DNA from: Glandiceps talaboti
Lineage: Eukaryota; Hemichordata; Enteropneusta; Spengelidae
Direction: 5' to 3'
NCBI RefSeq assembly: GCF_964340395.1
Contig: NC_135552.1
Span: 13,409,694-13,473,693, forward strand
DNA: 64,000 nt
Positions within the stretch are counted from its first letter, which is position 1, and each line of letters starts with the position of its first letter. The position numbers and the translations under genes are program-made. The notes beneath the pieces are model-generated. The model worked only from the letters and a program-made list of their open reading frames with translations. It was not told the origin of the DNA and did not search any database. Of this stretch, positions 23,736 through 35,358 are shown in pieces.

Positions 23736-25178
23736 TAAACAACTATATATTAGTTACTGCCCTATAATTATATTATTCCAAAAATCTTTTTTTTTTCTTG
23801 AAAATACTTGTGAACTAAACATTTGTCACTACTAGTTTTTCAACTCACAGTGACACAAAGCTCCTCAGATCACTAGCATTTTTTAATCAAGAAAAATATT
23901 GGGGATCATTGCATGTAATATGTAATTTTATTCTGGCACTGCCCCCATATGTGTAAAACCTGTTCTATTTTCTCAACTCCACATCAAAAAATACAATCCT
24001 AGCTGTCACACATCACAATCACCTAGAATAAAAACCATCACGTAACAATAGCATCCTACCTGGTACCCACCTATATGACAGCGTAAACCAAATACAAATG
24101 TATTAACTTCAAAATTTATCAGTTTTGGCACAATTAATATCATAGTATGTACAACTGGGATAGGAGGATAATGCACATAACAATCTGGTAAAAATGTTGG
24201 CGTTCATTAATTTTCATGCTGACATCTTCCTGTTAAGTGTTTCATATTGTGTAATTAGAATATTAAAATGAGCATTACCCACAACAAGACAAAAACAGGG
24301 AGACTGACTCAGTCAGACTACCTTCAGCTAATATACTTGATGTGACAATCACGTTGACAAGGAGTTTGATTGTAATTGTGCGTTCACTATTTACTACTCC
24401 CTGTACATACATCTAGAGCAATAAGGAAGTTTGGCAACACAAGTTGTCTAGAGGCTATCTGTGGCTTTGAATCTCTTCTCAACGAGGTCCTGAGATGAAA
24501 TTTCAAATTCAACTGACGCCACCCACAGTCATTGACATCATGTCTTTCTTAATCAATCACAGAATTTGCCTAGTAATAAGTTAGTGTTTATTCGGAGACA
24601 TTTATATAATGTCCCAAATATGGTACATGTAATAGATCAGGGCACTACTTATACATTGTTAACATCATTCTAATAAAGTATTCCACAGTATTTTTGGCCA
24701 GCTGTAATTATGTGATCACATGACCTGTTTCTTTGAATACAAAAAATTTGACATGAACTCCATCTCTTTCACCCCTTCCCATTTTTTTTTCACTTGTTTC
24801 CTCAATCATCTCAGCATGAACCTTATAAAAGACTTCCTTGTTTTTGACAAGCCAGGAAATAAAAATGAAAAGTCAAGAAATAAAAATTGTCTGTAAGAAA
24901 TGACATCTCAGGTAATCACTACACTGACAAACCTGATAGGGGTGAACAACAAGACGTATAGAGTCAACTGTCTAGCCTGTAAGATCCAGCCACTGTTTCC
25001 ACTTATGTAATATCCTCAACAAGGTAGAGTGTGGTTATGTGAGTGGACCAATGACTGGACTGTTCGGACTATCAACTGTCTTGACTCATATAAAAAGTAT
25101 AGTTCACCTGTTCACAGATAAAGGTGAAGAAAACAATGCCCGAGACAACCTGAAATGCACCTGTCTTGATGTGATGGT

Positions 25179-25180
25179 GG

Positions 25181-25236
<56 letters not shown>

Positions 25237-25237
25237 G
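25179..25237. repeat. (GTT)n trinucleotide array
   Basis: About 20 uninterrupted GTT units. The polyV and polyN open frames on the two strands are artefacts. Confidence 0.95.
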
Positions 25238-25332
25238 AAGAGTGAAAATAATTTTGAAAGCAATATGCCATTTCATGCCATTTTTCTACTCATTAAATCA
25301 TACCATGTGAACAAATATTACTGAAAATTATC

Positions 25333-25469
25333 ATTTGACCTATTCTGTCATGTACAGGATGGTCACCACTGCACCCCTAAACCCCCCCCCCCCATTGAGC
25401 CCTGTTCATGTCCTTGTTTAGGGCTCAATGGGGTGGTGACCAACCTGTACATGACAAAATAGGTCAAAT
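25333..25469. repeat. 137-bp hairpin (inverted repeat)
   Basis: The left arm starts ATTTGACCTATTCTGTCATG and continues TACAGGATGGTCACCAC. The right arm is its near-exact inverse, ending CATGACAAAATAGGTCAAAT. The loop holds a C-run. It lies in presumed MASTL intron 1 and is probably a foldback transposon. Confidence 0.8.
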
Positions 25470-26500
25470 AATAACACAATGTGTAATCATTTCCCCACTT
25501 TAGTCACAACACCAAACTAATAAACTTAGAAACAGAATGTTCCTTCCTAGCTCTAGATATCATAATATAATAATATTATAACTGTTATTTCAAAACTCAG
25601 AGCAGCTAACTAATTTCTTTGCGTGGGTATGTCTACCAAATATGTCCATCTTCATCAGCTATTGAACCTATGCTCTTGTAGTCTGCGTTAGTTTTGGTCT
25701 CAATCCCACTCATAAAATTATGGTCTAGCTCTGAACATGTGCGTCAGAGTCTACTGAGTGCATATTTTCAGAGGGAGCACGGCCTATATATTGAAGTCTG
25801 GATCATGTGACCAGACCCGTATGTATCATAAAGGTCCCTCTTTCCTATGTAGTTTCTGTTAGGAACAAAAAAAACCTAGCTGCAATAATTGTAGCGTTAC
25901 TTTAGTCATGGAATTGATAGTTCATGCTTAATTTTTTGATCAGCTAATAATAATAACAGACCCCACCCCCACCCCATCTGCATTTCACTGTGACGCAGCA
26001 CATCGGTCACCAGTTACTTGGGCTTGGATGGGGACATACTTGACTTTGGTGTAAAAAACAACATATGCTGTTGTGTTGGTTTCCTACAATGGCTCATTGT
26101 TATGGTCGTGGAAAAAACAAAGACTAGCGAGTTCCTCTGCAACGGTTACTGTTCTACAGGCCCACACAGGCTTTATCACCTAACGTTCTGATCACTAAGT
26201 TTTACATTTGAACATGCATATCATATACTTCTTCCCTATTTGGAAGAGTAGTGTATGTAGTTCTGTAGATAATTAATTCACTTCTAGAAACGGTTTGTGT
26301 ATTGTTTGACGATGTACCATTGCACGTCGGGCAAATGAATGTGACCCTTCCGGCCTTGAATCTTGATAATGTGATCGTTCAGGGAACATGAAATGAAGTC
26401 GGGAACATCGTCCGTCCCGAGAGGAGTTCCTTGTTTGAAGTTCGTCCTCTGTCACATTTAGATACATAGAAAACTGATAGGGATATAATACATTACATAC

Positions 26501-26727
26501 CTGCTATACTTCCATTAACGTGACCGCTGATGACAAAACTGTTGAAAAAATAATGCCTTGCGTACTTTCATGTTTTCAAACTGGCCGCCATTATTATTGA
26601 TCATGAGGTTACATCCGGGTACGATCACTGATTTACATAAGTGGGACGTACGCACGCCTCTCTCGTAGCAGGAAATGGAACCATCTCGAACTTTGAACGT
26701 TGATGAAAGCTCATCAGAACATCTCAT
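26501..26727 (-). other. MASTL: Candidate 5'UTR exon of MASTL
   Basis: On the - strand a GC-richer segment with CpGs (GGGACGTACGCACGCC on +) ends at AGTATAGCAG|GTATGTAATG, a good donor. No frame continues through the donor from an ATG to join MASTL exon 1, so it would be untranslated. It contains upstream ATGs, including a 70-codon uORF opening at 26727 (MRCSDELSS). The transcription start is not defined, and linkage to MASTL is inferred only from strand and position. Confidence 0.4.
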
Positions 26728-26894
26728 TTTTCTTGTTTACATGTAAATGATCAAATAGTAGAAAATTAAAGGGCTAGATACAAAAGAGAACAAACGGTAT
26801 ATATGTTTTTAGAAGTTCCGTGTTTTTATCTCTCCTGTAATACCCACCTATTACAACATAACATGCAAGCTTTAATTTTTTTGGTATAAATTAA

Positions 26895-27215
26895 AAAATG
26901 ATGTGTTTCCAATAATAGTTAGCCGCCTACCCTAAATATTTTTTAACATTTAAAATAAAAAGGTACGAAATCTTTGTCTTCTTGACCCTTATGTACATTA
27001 TGTACGTCTGTTTCCCCCCCCCCCCCCCCAGCGATGTCTGTACATATTTCCTCAAACTATCACACAAAGGGTATTCTGGCCGACATTTTGTTTGTTTTTG
27101 GGTCGAAGAAATAGTTTTAAATAAATAAAAACAATTGAAATGAAATCAATAAAATAAAATCCCAACCTACCTACCCTATTTATCAAGGCCATGTTCTCGG
27201 AAACACACTTTTTTT
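26895..27215 (-). repeat. Dispersed repeat 'GGTTCC' family, copy 4 (inverted)
   Basis: On the - strand it reads GTGTGTTTCCGAGAAC, then AAATAGGGTAGGTAGGTTGG. The opposite end is TGATGTGTTTCCAATAATAG in inverse orientation. This matches the end structure of copy 3. Confidence 0.55.
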
Positions 27216-27786
27216 TTAATATTGTTTTTCGCCTAAGCGTAGAATTTAGAGAGATATCTCTCGCTAAAGTCTATGATTAAAACTTGAAGCTTTTCAACCA
27301 TCACCAAAATATGTCACATTGCCTCAATATTCAGGCGGAAATAACAGTATAAATCCACGTCACCAAGTAAAACGTGTTCTATACACTTTTTAGGACGATG
27401 ATGTAATTGTTGAAACCTGTTCATTTATAGTATAATACATTTTCATTATTTGGTCATTCATTTAGTTCAACACAAAGAAACAAACACTGCGACTGTGGGT
27501 GTATTCTACCGTACAATGAACCGTTGTCAGTAAAATGCACCTCTTTACGATAAGGCTATACATAGCGTACGTTCCCTAAAGAAGAAAACATAGTAAACCT
27601 TCGATTCATATATAGTCGTTGCCAACTATTACTATATGTTAACTTCTGTGATGTAGGGAACCTGTAAGCGAGAGTACTTTTAAATTCTTGTTATTTAAAA
27701 CCACTTTTAATTACTCTCAGACTGTTACTTTATTTTTGTTGAATGCTGGGACTTCGTTTCCCCCTCCCCCTCTCCCCCTCTCTCCC

Positions 27787-27791
27787 GTGTG

Positions 27792-27867
<76 letters not shown>

Positions 27868-27883
27868 TGTCTGTCTGTCTGTT
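27787..27883. repeat. (GT)n then (GTCT)n array
   Basis: About 40 GT units are followed by GTCT units. Confidence 0.95.
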
Positions 27884-28160
27884 TCTCCCAGTAACACATT
27901 ATGATCTATTTTGGGATTTTATTATCTTACACGTTTTTGATATTTTGCTGATAAAAAATGCAACATTCGAAAACCTCGGATAAAAATTTAATGTTTTTTG
28001 CAGTATTTTCACTTTTAAAGTGTACGTTTTGAAAGAGATAACCAATTACTTGAAGATCATGATGTAAAATGTATCAAAATAGGTCAGAAGGTGTTCCTGT
28101 GTCTGTGCCTCTGTCTCTCTGCCTCTAGATCTACCTCTGTCTTTGTCTACCTCTGTGTTT

Positions 28161-28367
<207 letters not shown>

Positions 28368-29237
28368 TCCTCCATCCTGTATCTGGTATTGTTATGTATA
28401 TGTGTCTGACATTCTTCTTGTTCCATATATAAATATATAAACATGACATTGTAGTCTATTTCAAGGTGCAATACAAATGCCACAGGTATGCAAGCGAGAA
28501 GTGCGTAATTTAATTCTTGGCATGTCGCCCACTTTGACTTGTCTCGTATTTACTGACAGAAACACTAGCACCAGAAATAATACAGTAATTTCCCCATGAC
28601 AAACCTCCTAAAATAGTAACATAGTTTTTTTCTCTCTCTCTCAATACTTGGATCAACAACAGAATATTCATCAGACAAATTCTGTGATAATTTTCTTCAA
28701 CACTTGAAAGAGAAAACACTGTTATTATAGTCGAGTAAAATTCTAATTTGTATTTCAGTATGCTGCAGATATTCGGTTGTGAGTGACTGCTCAAACGACC
28801 GATGAATTTTCTTTCACACCTAAGAAAATGATGTTTTGCGGGTTTTATTTTTTCCAACTTCCTTCATATGATTGAAAACCGGGAAGTAAAACTTGTTTAT
28901 AATTTGTAGTTTTATTTTCATTTGCATATGTACGAACATGTCGGTGATTTCGGCCGTATTAAAACTTATTCAGCACACTTTGAACTTGGAAAGAAGACGA
29001 TCTACATATGCATGGTCGACATATTTGTGCTGACTGGACTCGGCAGTATGGGTAGTAGTCTGGTGTAACGTGGCTAGTGATGGAAAAATAATTCTTCCCT
29101 TACTGTACATTTCCATATCGAAATAAGTGTTTCAGATTCTATAGAAAAGCACATCACTTTGACAAGAGATATAATAATATTAATATTATAATTCAATTTA
29201 TTAACCCATATGAATGACAGACTTTGAAATCGGGTTT

Positions 29238-29549
29238 ATTGTATGTATGTATGTATGTATGTATGTATGTATGTATGTATGTATGTATGTATGTATGTAT
29301 GTATGTATGTATGTATGTATGTACGTACGTATGTATGTATGTATGTATGTATGTATGTATGTGTGTGTATGTATGTATGTGTGTGTGTATGTATGTATGT
29401 ATGTATGTATGTATGTATGTATGTATGTATGTATGTATGTATGTATGTATGTATGTATGTATGTATGTGTGTGTGTGTGTGCATGTACGTATGTATGTAT
29501 GTATGTATGTATGTATGTATGTATGTATGTATGTATGTATGTATGTATG
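29238..29549. repeat. (ATGT)n array
   Basis: About 78 tetranucleotide units with sparse GTGT and GTAC interruptions. Confidence 0.96.
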
Positions 29550-30301
29550 CATGGTTCGTTGGTTGTATGGTTGGTAGAAAAGTCGAAGTGTTGAAGTGGA
29601 TCGATGTACTGACGTCATCTGGGGTATTCCCACTTTCACTACGTCACCACTGCATATCATATGACCTCAAACCACCAAACAAGGAGGTGATCTGAGATGT
29701 GATATCTTAAGTCACACCAAACATTCTAAAAGAAACACGTAATGAAATTATATAGAAGATCCTCTTTCTTTATTTCAACTAATTCATTTTGAAACACAGA
29801 AGTGTCGAAAATCCACTGCACAGTACTTTTAAAAGCCAGTACTCCTCGTTAAAATCTGTCAGAAAAACCTGTTTCGATCACGCTTTAAAATTATCTGTAA
29901 ACCTATTAAAATCGAGATTATTATATCATGTTAATTAGAGAATATATAAATATACTTAGTATTTATGATACATATCCGAAATTCTTTTATCACACTTTTC
30001 AAACATACTAATACCTGTTAGTAATTTTTTAATGGAGTTTTAAAGTCAACCCAAACACGTACGTCGACTCTCATAGAAGTTACGGTTAGATAAAAATGTT
30101 CATTCACAGAATGATACATATATACACGTGTATGGCTCAAATAAACGTTTATAAAACGTACACTTTGTCTTTCAAGTCAAATTCTCGTAAAACCGAGATC
30201 GGTGCAAATGGGCACCTACCTGTGCTACCATAGGTCTGTGTCTTTGAAAATCATCATTAAATCTTATGGAGGATCGGAACCGGCACAGTTTACATTATGT
30301 G

Positions 30302-30513
30302 CAATCTGTGATTAAAATCTGATGTTGTGAAAGCGGCTAGATGTCTTTATTTATTTACCTCTATTTCCACCGTGTTGGGACATTTGTTTTTCCGGATGGG
30401 CCAGGATGACGGCGATCACCCGGAACAAAACAAATGTCACAACACAATGGAAACAGAGGTAAATAAATAAAGACATCCAGCTGCTTTCACAACATCAGAT
30501 TTTAATTAGATTG
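30302..30513. mobile_element. Foldback MITE, family CAATCTG, copy 1
   Basis: The long inverted arms start CAATCTGTGATTAAAATCTG and end CAGATTTTAATTAGATTG, and include AAAGCGGCTAGATGTC / GACATCCAGCTGCTTT and TTTACCTCTATTTCCA / TGGAAACAGAGGTAAA. The arms are about 70-90 bp around a short GC-rich centre. The same family is at 36112-36338. No ORF. Confidence 0.8.
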
Positions 30514-31375
30514 CCTTATTGATGAATTTGATTTTCTTTGTTTTGTTTTTTTTACTTTTGTGAATGTTATAGTCACGTGGTGACGAAGGCGAGACACTTG
30601 TGATCACGCTACCGCTGAAACCACAAGTCTCGGTGCTAGTAATGACGTCATTGTGGGAGTTCACAGTTACACCCAAATTATGTAACAGAATACACAATAG
30701 GAAACTAAAATAGGCCAACTCCTCTATAAGATTTTCAGAGATTGTCAGGCACTGCTATGTAACCATTCTCAAAATACACAATGGAGAGAATAAACTTACT
30801 TCGTACTTTACATATACATCAACATTGCTCTGCAAGTGATATTTCCAGACCTGCTGTTTTAAATTACACCATAAGAAAATAAATTAAACGGTTCATAAAT
30901 AAAATTAAAGTAACATACCGTCAAATACGATCTGCCAAACCTGTGACACCTATCGCATTTGATATTGCAATATTTTAAGTGGGTCTTTTTTTTACCTGAA
31001 ATAATGGTAACTTTATATATCATGGCAGCCATCATAGATTGAATTCGTGATTTAACTACTACTTGAGTAAAAGAGCAAAGTCTGCCTTTCATGCTTTTCG
31101 TGGGTTAGTCCCACCATGGTCCCAATGTGGACCCTGAATCCGGCCAGGGTCGTGAGTATCGGTTATGGTAGTCTGGGAGTTTCCAACGAGTTAAACGTAT
31201 CCGGGTGTACGTATCCAATACATGTCATTACGGACGGTCAGATTTAGTATGAATAGAACTGAGATGTATAAAACAAATATCTCGAATGCAAATTATTCTT
31301 TTCGGTAAATATCATAGCCTCGTGGCGGTAAACTTCTAGTGCAGTTCAATAATTTACTAACATGCAAATACTGTG

Positions 31376-31432
31376 GCGGTGATTCAGTCCTGCTTGCAAC
31401 TTACTCCGTATGCAAGCAGGACTAGCGGTGAT
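31376..31432. repeat. Tiny palindrome flanked by 8-bp direct repeats
   Basis: GCGGTGAT occurs at 31376-31383 and 31425-31432. Between them lies a perfect 13-bp inverted repeat, AGTCCTGCTTGCA (31386-31398) and TGCAAGCAGGACT (31411-31423). It lies 110 nt beyond the IL-17 stop, probably in its 3'UTR. Confidence 0.75.
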
Positions 31433-31541
31433 CGTGTTCAGTCAGGGTGGTTGCAATAATATTGTAAAGTTCTTGACGTCTGGTCTACAACGCTGTCGTG
31501 TAACTTTCTTCAGTTTTGGCCGATGATCGTTTCCATTCTGT

Positions 31542-31626
31542 TCACCCCAACTGTTGGGGTAGTCTGGAAAGTCTGGGACGCAGACAAACACATGCGACGG
31601 GAACTTTCACCCAGTCGAACTTGTAC
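31542..31626 (-). CDS. IL17: IL-17 terminal coding exon
   Basis: It is read in the frame G|TAC AAG, giving YKFDWVKVPVACVCLRPR to QQLG and TGA. The frame is fixed by the donor CCA|GTAAGT of the previous exon. The alternative frame lacks the VPVxCxC motif. Confidence 0.92.
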
Positions 31627-32698
31627 CTGTGAAAAATTAAAGTACAGATTTATAAACGCGTGAATGTCACGATACCCATTTGTAAATATTATATCAATGT
31701 TATCAAACTTGCATGTTGTGTATGCAAGCTATGTTTGAAAGATGTCACTCCTGATGTCAGCATATTTCCGGTTTTGACTGTGGTGTTGATAAGCACAAGG
31801 AAATACAGGTATCGTAGAAATACCTGGTGACAACTAATATATAACACAGTGTCATCGTCGCAAACCACGGCCTGTTGTACGCCTGTTTTTACAGCTCTGG
31901 TTTGCGAGAATGCACTGTGTGTTCTCAATTCCTCTGTTATATACTGGAGGGAGACCGAGATTGCAGAAACACAGAACTTTGCCACCATTCGCATCAATTC
32001 ATTTCAAGAAGACAGGGAGAAAGAAGAGGAGACAAGATATACAATTGTACTTACTGGTAATATCCATTTTCACACTCTGGTTGTCTTTTCAAAACTCTCA
32101 CACCGTATGTTACAGGCTGGCAGTAGTTATCGAGCGATTCTCGTGGACCTGACGTGTCGATACACCCACGACAGCGGCACGAGGCTACTGCCATCACTTT
32201 GGGAAACCTGTTAGGATCGTTGTCTATCGTAAGGGTCCATGGACAGATTGCCCTATCACTCATATCATGGGCCAAATTGGTCAGATCCAAGGGACATGTA
32301 AAGTTGGGTGTGGTGAAAGAGTACAAGTTATCTGCCTGCTGAATTGAGTTTTTTGACGATTCGGAGTCTTCGACTGGAAAGATGGCAAACATCGGGCCTT
32401 GTGGGTACAAGGTTTCCTTCTTTTTTAAACGTTTATGAAGGTCTCTCGGTGGAGGTTCCAAACAGCTTGAAACCAAATTTTTTGAGTCATCACTTGCGTC
32501 ATTTACATCGGTGTTGAGGAATCGTCTGTTTGAGATAGGTGTTTCATTTGGTACGTCGTCTTGTTGATCCGATCCGTCTGACAATTCTTGCGTTTCAAGA
32601 TTATTTACAGGGACATTTTGCAGGACGGCACTGGCTGCCAATCGTAGGTTTGCGGTGATGAGAATACCACAGAGGTATACGAACACAATATGATACAT
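31542..32698 (-). CDS. IL17: IL-17 family cytokine, two coding exons, 242 aa
   Basis: A secreted pro-inflammatory cytokine expected to act through IL-17 receptors (SEFIR/Act1 signalling). Exons 32698-32055 and 31626-31542 join in frame (CA|G) to 242 codons plus TGA. Residues 1-24 form a signal peptide (MYHIVFVYLCGILITANLRL). A low-complexity acidic and basic pro-region follows, to about 125. The IL-17 core then begins: CPLDLTN, RAICPWTLTIDNDPNRFPKV, ASCRCRGCIDTSG and WVKVPVACVCLRPR. Cysteines C174/C176 and C227/C229 are placed for the two conserved cystine-knot disulfides, with extra C135, C152, C179, C193 and C209. N-glycosylation sequons are NET (51) and NFT (132). The CRCRGCID motif and CVC tail resemble IL-17C/D types. 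The ATG chosen is the first after the acceptor and opens the signal peptide. Orthology to a specific vertebrate IL-17 is not resolvable here. Confidence 0.94.
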
Positions 32699-32701
32699 TG
32701 C
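32055..32701 (-). CDS. IL17: IL-17 exon with start codon
   Basis: The acceptor TTTTATCCAACAG leaves three untranslated bases (GCA) before ATG at 32698. It encodes the signal peptide, pro-region and most of the cysteine-knot domain to GYYQ. The donor ACCA|GTAAGT overlaps an in-frame TAA that would terminate an unspliced product. Confidence 0.93.
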
Positions 32702-32992
32702 CTGTTGGATAAAAAAGAATAAGGCTTAGCGTAAATTCGGGCACAGAGAACGAAATATTATTATTACGTAGCTTGCGATAGCTACCTAATGTTACCATGG
32801 TTTCAAGAATATTTATAAAATCATCAATTCAGAAGGATGGGCCAGAAATATAAAGTCTAAAACTGAAATACGAGGAAACTTAAATGTTATCAATCTTTAG
32901 TCTACAATGTGTTCGATCAATGGCACCTTCGGAAAACGGTGAGACAATAACTGTAAAACATATACCCACTACTCAATGACAATGCTACCCAC

Positions 32993-33098
32993 CTGTTGAA
33001 TCTTGAATGTTCACTGTGACTTTTCTTCAAGAGTTTTGATCAGACGGTGCGGATCGCCGTTTCTCTACCACTTGTAGGCAAGCCCGTTCAGAATTCTG
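32993..33098 (-). other. IL17: IL-17 5'UTR exon (predicted)
   Basis: The donor TTCAACAG|GTGGGT at 32993 pairs with the acceptor at 32702. The 5' end is estimated about 30 nt downstream of the TATA box. No ATG is required from this exon. Confidence 0.6.
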
Positions 33099-33121
33099 TT
33101 TTCCAAAATAGTGACGGCGGT

Positions 33122-33129
33122 CTTTTATA
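33122..33129 (-). promoter_or_regulatory. TATA box of the IL-17 gene
   Basis: TATAAAAG on the - strand, with GGG on its 5' side, lies about 430 nt upstream of the start codon and correctly upstream of a spliced leader exon. It predicts a focused start near 33098. Confidence 0.7.
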
Positions 33130-33158
33130 CCCTTTAAAAAACACCGCGTGAACGGGCG

Positions 33159-33168
33159 GGAATGTCCC
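33159..33168. promoter_or_regulatory. kappaB-like site (proximal)
   Basis: GGAATGTCCC (inverse GGGACATTCC) fits GGGRNNYYCC. It lies about 30 bp upstream of the IL-17 TATA box. Binding is inferred from the motif. Confidence 0.5.
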
Positions 33169-33335
33169 ATTTTCGGAAGATGAAGTCATCGTTGCCATTT
33201 CCGAGTTCAGACTCGTGACGTGAATGACGTAGCGTTTTAATAACGACGACCATGCTAATCAATATGTACCGACGATCTGGATTCGTATATCCAGTCTCGA
33301 TTTTAGCATACACCGATAGGACAAAGACTGAAAGT

Positions 33336-33345
33336 GGGAAATCCC
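33336..33345. promoter_or_regulatory. kappaB site (distal)
   Basis: GGGAAATCCC is a full match to the Rel/NF-kappaB consensus, about 210 bp upstream of the IL-17 TATA box. It is followed by CGCTACGTCAT, a CRE/AP-1-like half site. Confidence 0.55.
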
Positions 33346-33401
33346 CGCTACGTCATTCCTCTCATTCAGGTTCTCGACAGCGCCCAGCTATTACCTAGCT
33401 G

Positions 33402-33480
33402 CATAGACCCTCCGAGCATGCGGCTGGGGCATGTGGCCAACATGCAGATATTTCGAAATGTGTCGTGTAGGGTCTATGAT
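33402..33480. repeat. Small element with ATAGACCCT terminal inverted repeats
   Basis: It begins CATAGACCCT and ends GTGTAGGGTCTATG, with a GCATGCGG...GGCATGTGG centre. The ends match the palindrome at 1302-1322. Confidence 0.5.
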
Positions 33481-35310
33481 TACATATGATGTGTGCCGGT
33501 GAAATGGAAAGTACGTTATTCTTAATTATCTATTTTTAAGAATTGACGTCTAGCGATTAGAAGTAAACCGTACGAAGTTCTCAGTAAAGCTAATATTAAA
33601 GACTGTGCAGTCAGTTTTGACCAATGTTGATACCCTTTTTTATTTTCTAAATATGCTAAGTTACCACCTCAATAACAGGGTCAGAAAGGAAAGTTCCGTG
33701 GAACACTCCAAGCCCAAGGAAGTTATTCAAACTCGAAGCCGGAAGCAATCGGAGAAATAATGTTCTAACCTATATATGCAAATGAGGATTGACCTCGAGG
33801 TCGCGACGCACAAACCACGGACAATACAGGATACATATCAATAAAACAGGTTGTAAAGAGAAGGGTGTTTCCCGTGCAACCAACTGTTAATCTTTCTTTT
33901 TTTTTGGTGTTTTTCAAGTTTATGCAAAATACGAGTCTCTCATCCTATTGCGTTCGTACACGTACGTGTGTATCTGTGTAATACAACATAAACACTACGC
34001 TATGTTTATTTATTTATTTCTCCGACCGACACATTTTTCATTGGCTTGCTATACAAGCTGATACTCGACTCATATGATTGTTCATTTAAATAATGTTATG
34101 ATCAAAACGGTGCAGCTAATTTCAAAATATCGAGTATAAAAAGAAGAAAAATAGATAATACATGCATTGTAATACTTCCGTTGGTTTATCGAGCGACTGT
34201 TAATGTTTGGTATGGTCCTCCAGTGATTGCAGACGGTGTATGGACTAGATTACTCATATGACCCTCAAAGGGAGGGACAATTGTCAGAACTGAGTCTGCT
34301 AGTCTAGTTCCTATACAGTATCGTTACGATTTATACCTTCACTCACAATGGTTAAACCACTGTCTGGTCATTCAGACAGGGCTATGTTAGGTACAGTCAT
34401 CACAAACCCATTTTAAACTCGACAGTTAAGTTTTACACATGAAAGATCACACGTAATAAAACTCACAAAGTGACTAGTGTCACTTGCGGCAGGCACACAC
34501 TTTCTCACGAAACGGACAAGTTGATGACTCATCACCAAACAAACAAACAAACAAACAAACACCAACACAAAGTGGCCTTTGATGTTACCTTTGTTGTTTA
34601 AAACTTTTTCATGATTTTTTAAAAAGTTTTACAGATGAATACGATTCTGTCATTTATTGTCACCAGCCATCCTTCAGACATATCGCATGATATGCAATAA
34701 GGGACCGCTCAGTTTCTCCTGTCATGGGGGGGGGGTGTTTTTGTCGAGCCGTCGAAAAGTCACTGACCCTTCCCCCCTCTGTAAAACCGAAAAAGGGCTA
34801 ATCCCCTATAACTTAATTCTAAACCATGATTAACCCCCCCCCCACCTCACCTCATCTAACATATTCTTATACCAGGTATGCAAGTTTCATCGTGACTAAG
34901 AGTGGACTGCTTGACTACGTCTTGTAAATAGTTTATAAGACAGCATCATCATGTAATTAGCGACTACACAGGATAAATATATTCAAAAATAAAATTTAAT
35001 AGCATCTGATTTTTAACAGTAATATAAAAGGTAGGCGAAAAGCTTGAGATGGGAATACGCACACCTCTCATTAGGGGCCCGGGGGTCATAGGGCTTCTCC
35101 TCTACAAGCTCTGGAGGTTTTTTTATTCTCAAAGCCATTTTTAGGCTATTCAAAATACATTAAGACAATAACTTCCCAGCTTTACAAGACAGCACCACCA
35201 TGTATCAGAAAATATTCTTTATACATAGGTTTGAAATATGTTCTTTAAAACGTTAAATGGCGTCATAATTATGGTAATTTAAGGTCAGCGTACATGATGG
35301 TTTTATCACT

Positions 35311-35358
35311 GGTGGGGGTGGGGGGTGGGGGGTGGGGGTCAGTGGGGTTGGGGGTTGG
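35311..35358 (+). other. G-rich tract, potential G-quadruplex
   Basis: Eight or more runs of 3-6 G are separated by 1-4 nt (GGTGGGGGTGGGGGGTGGGG and onward). Confidence 0.6.

Noticed and set aside
26273-26467. 64-codon - strand frame (MYLNVTEDELQTRNSS)
   Set aside because: No family similarity, no convincing splice partners, and not needed for MASTL; it would lie in its first intron.
29193-29695. Long frames of repeated HTYI or MYVC residues
   Set aside because: Translation of the (ATGT)n microsatellite; the 4-nt unit keeps all frames open.
32601-32798. Alternative frame overlapping the IL-17 start
   Set aside because: It overlaps the signal-peptide exon in another frame and crosses a strong acceptor; no domain.
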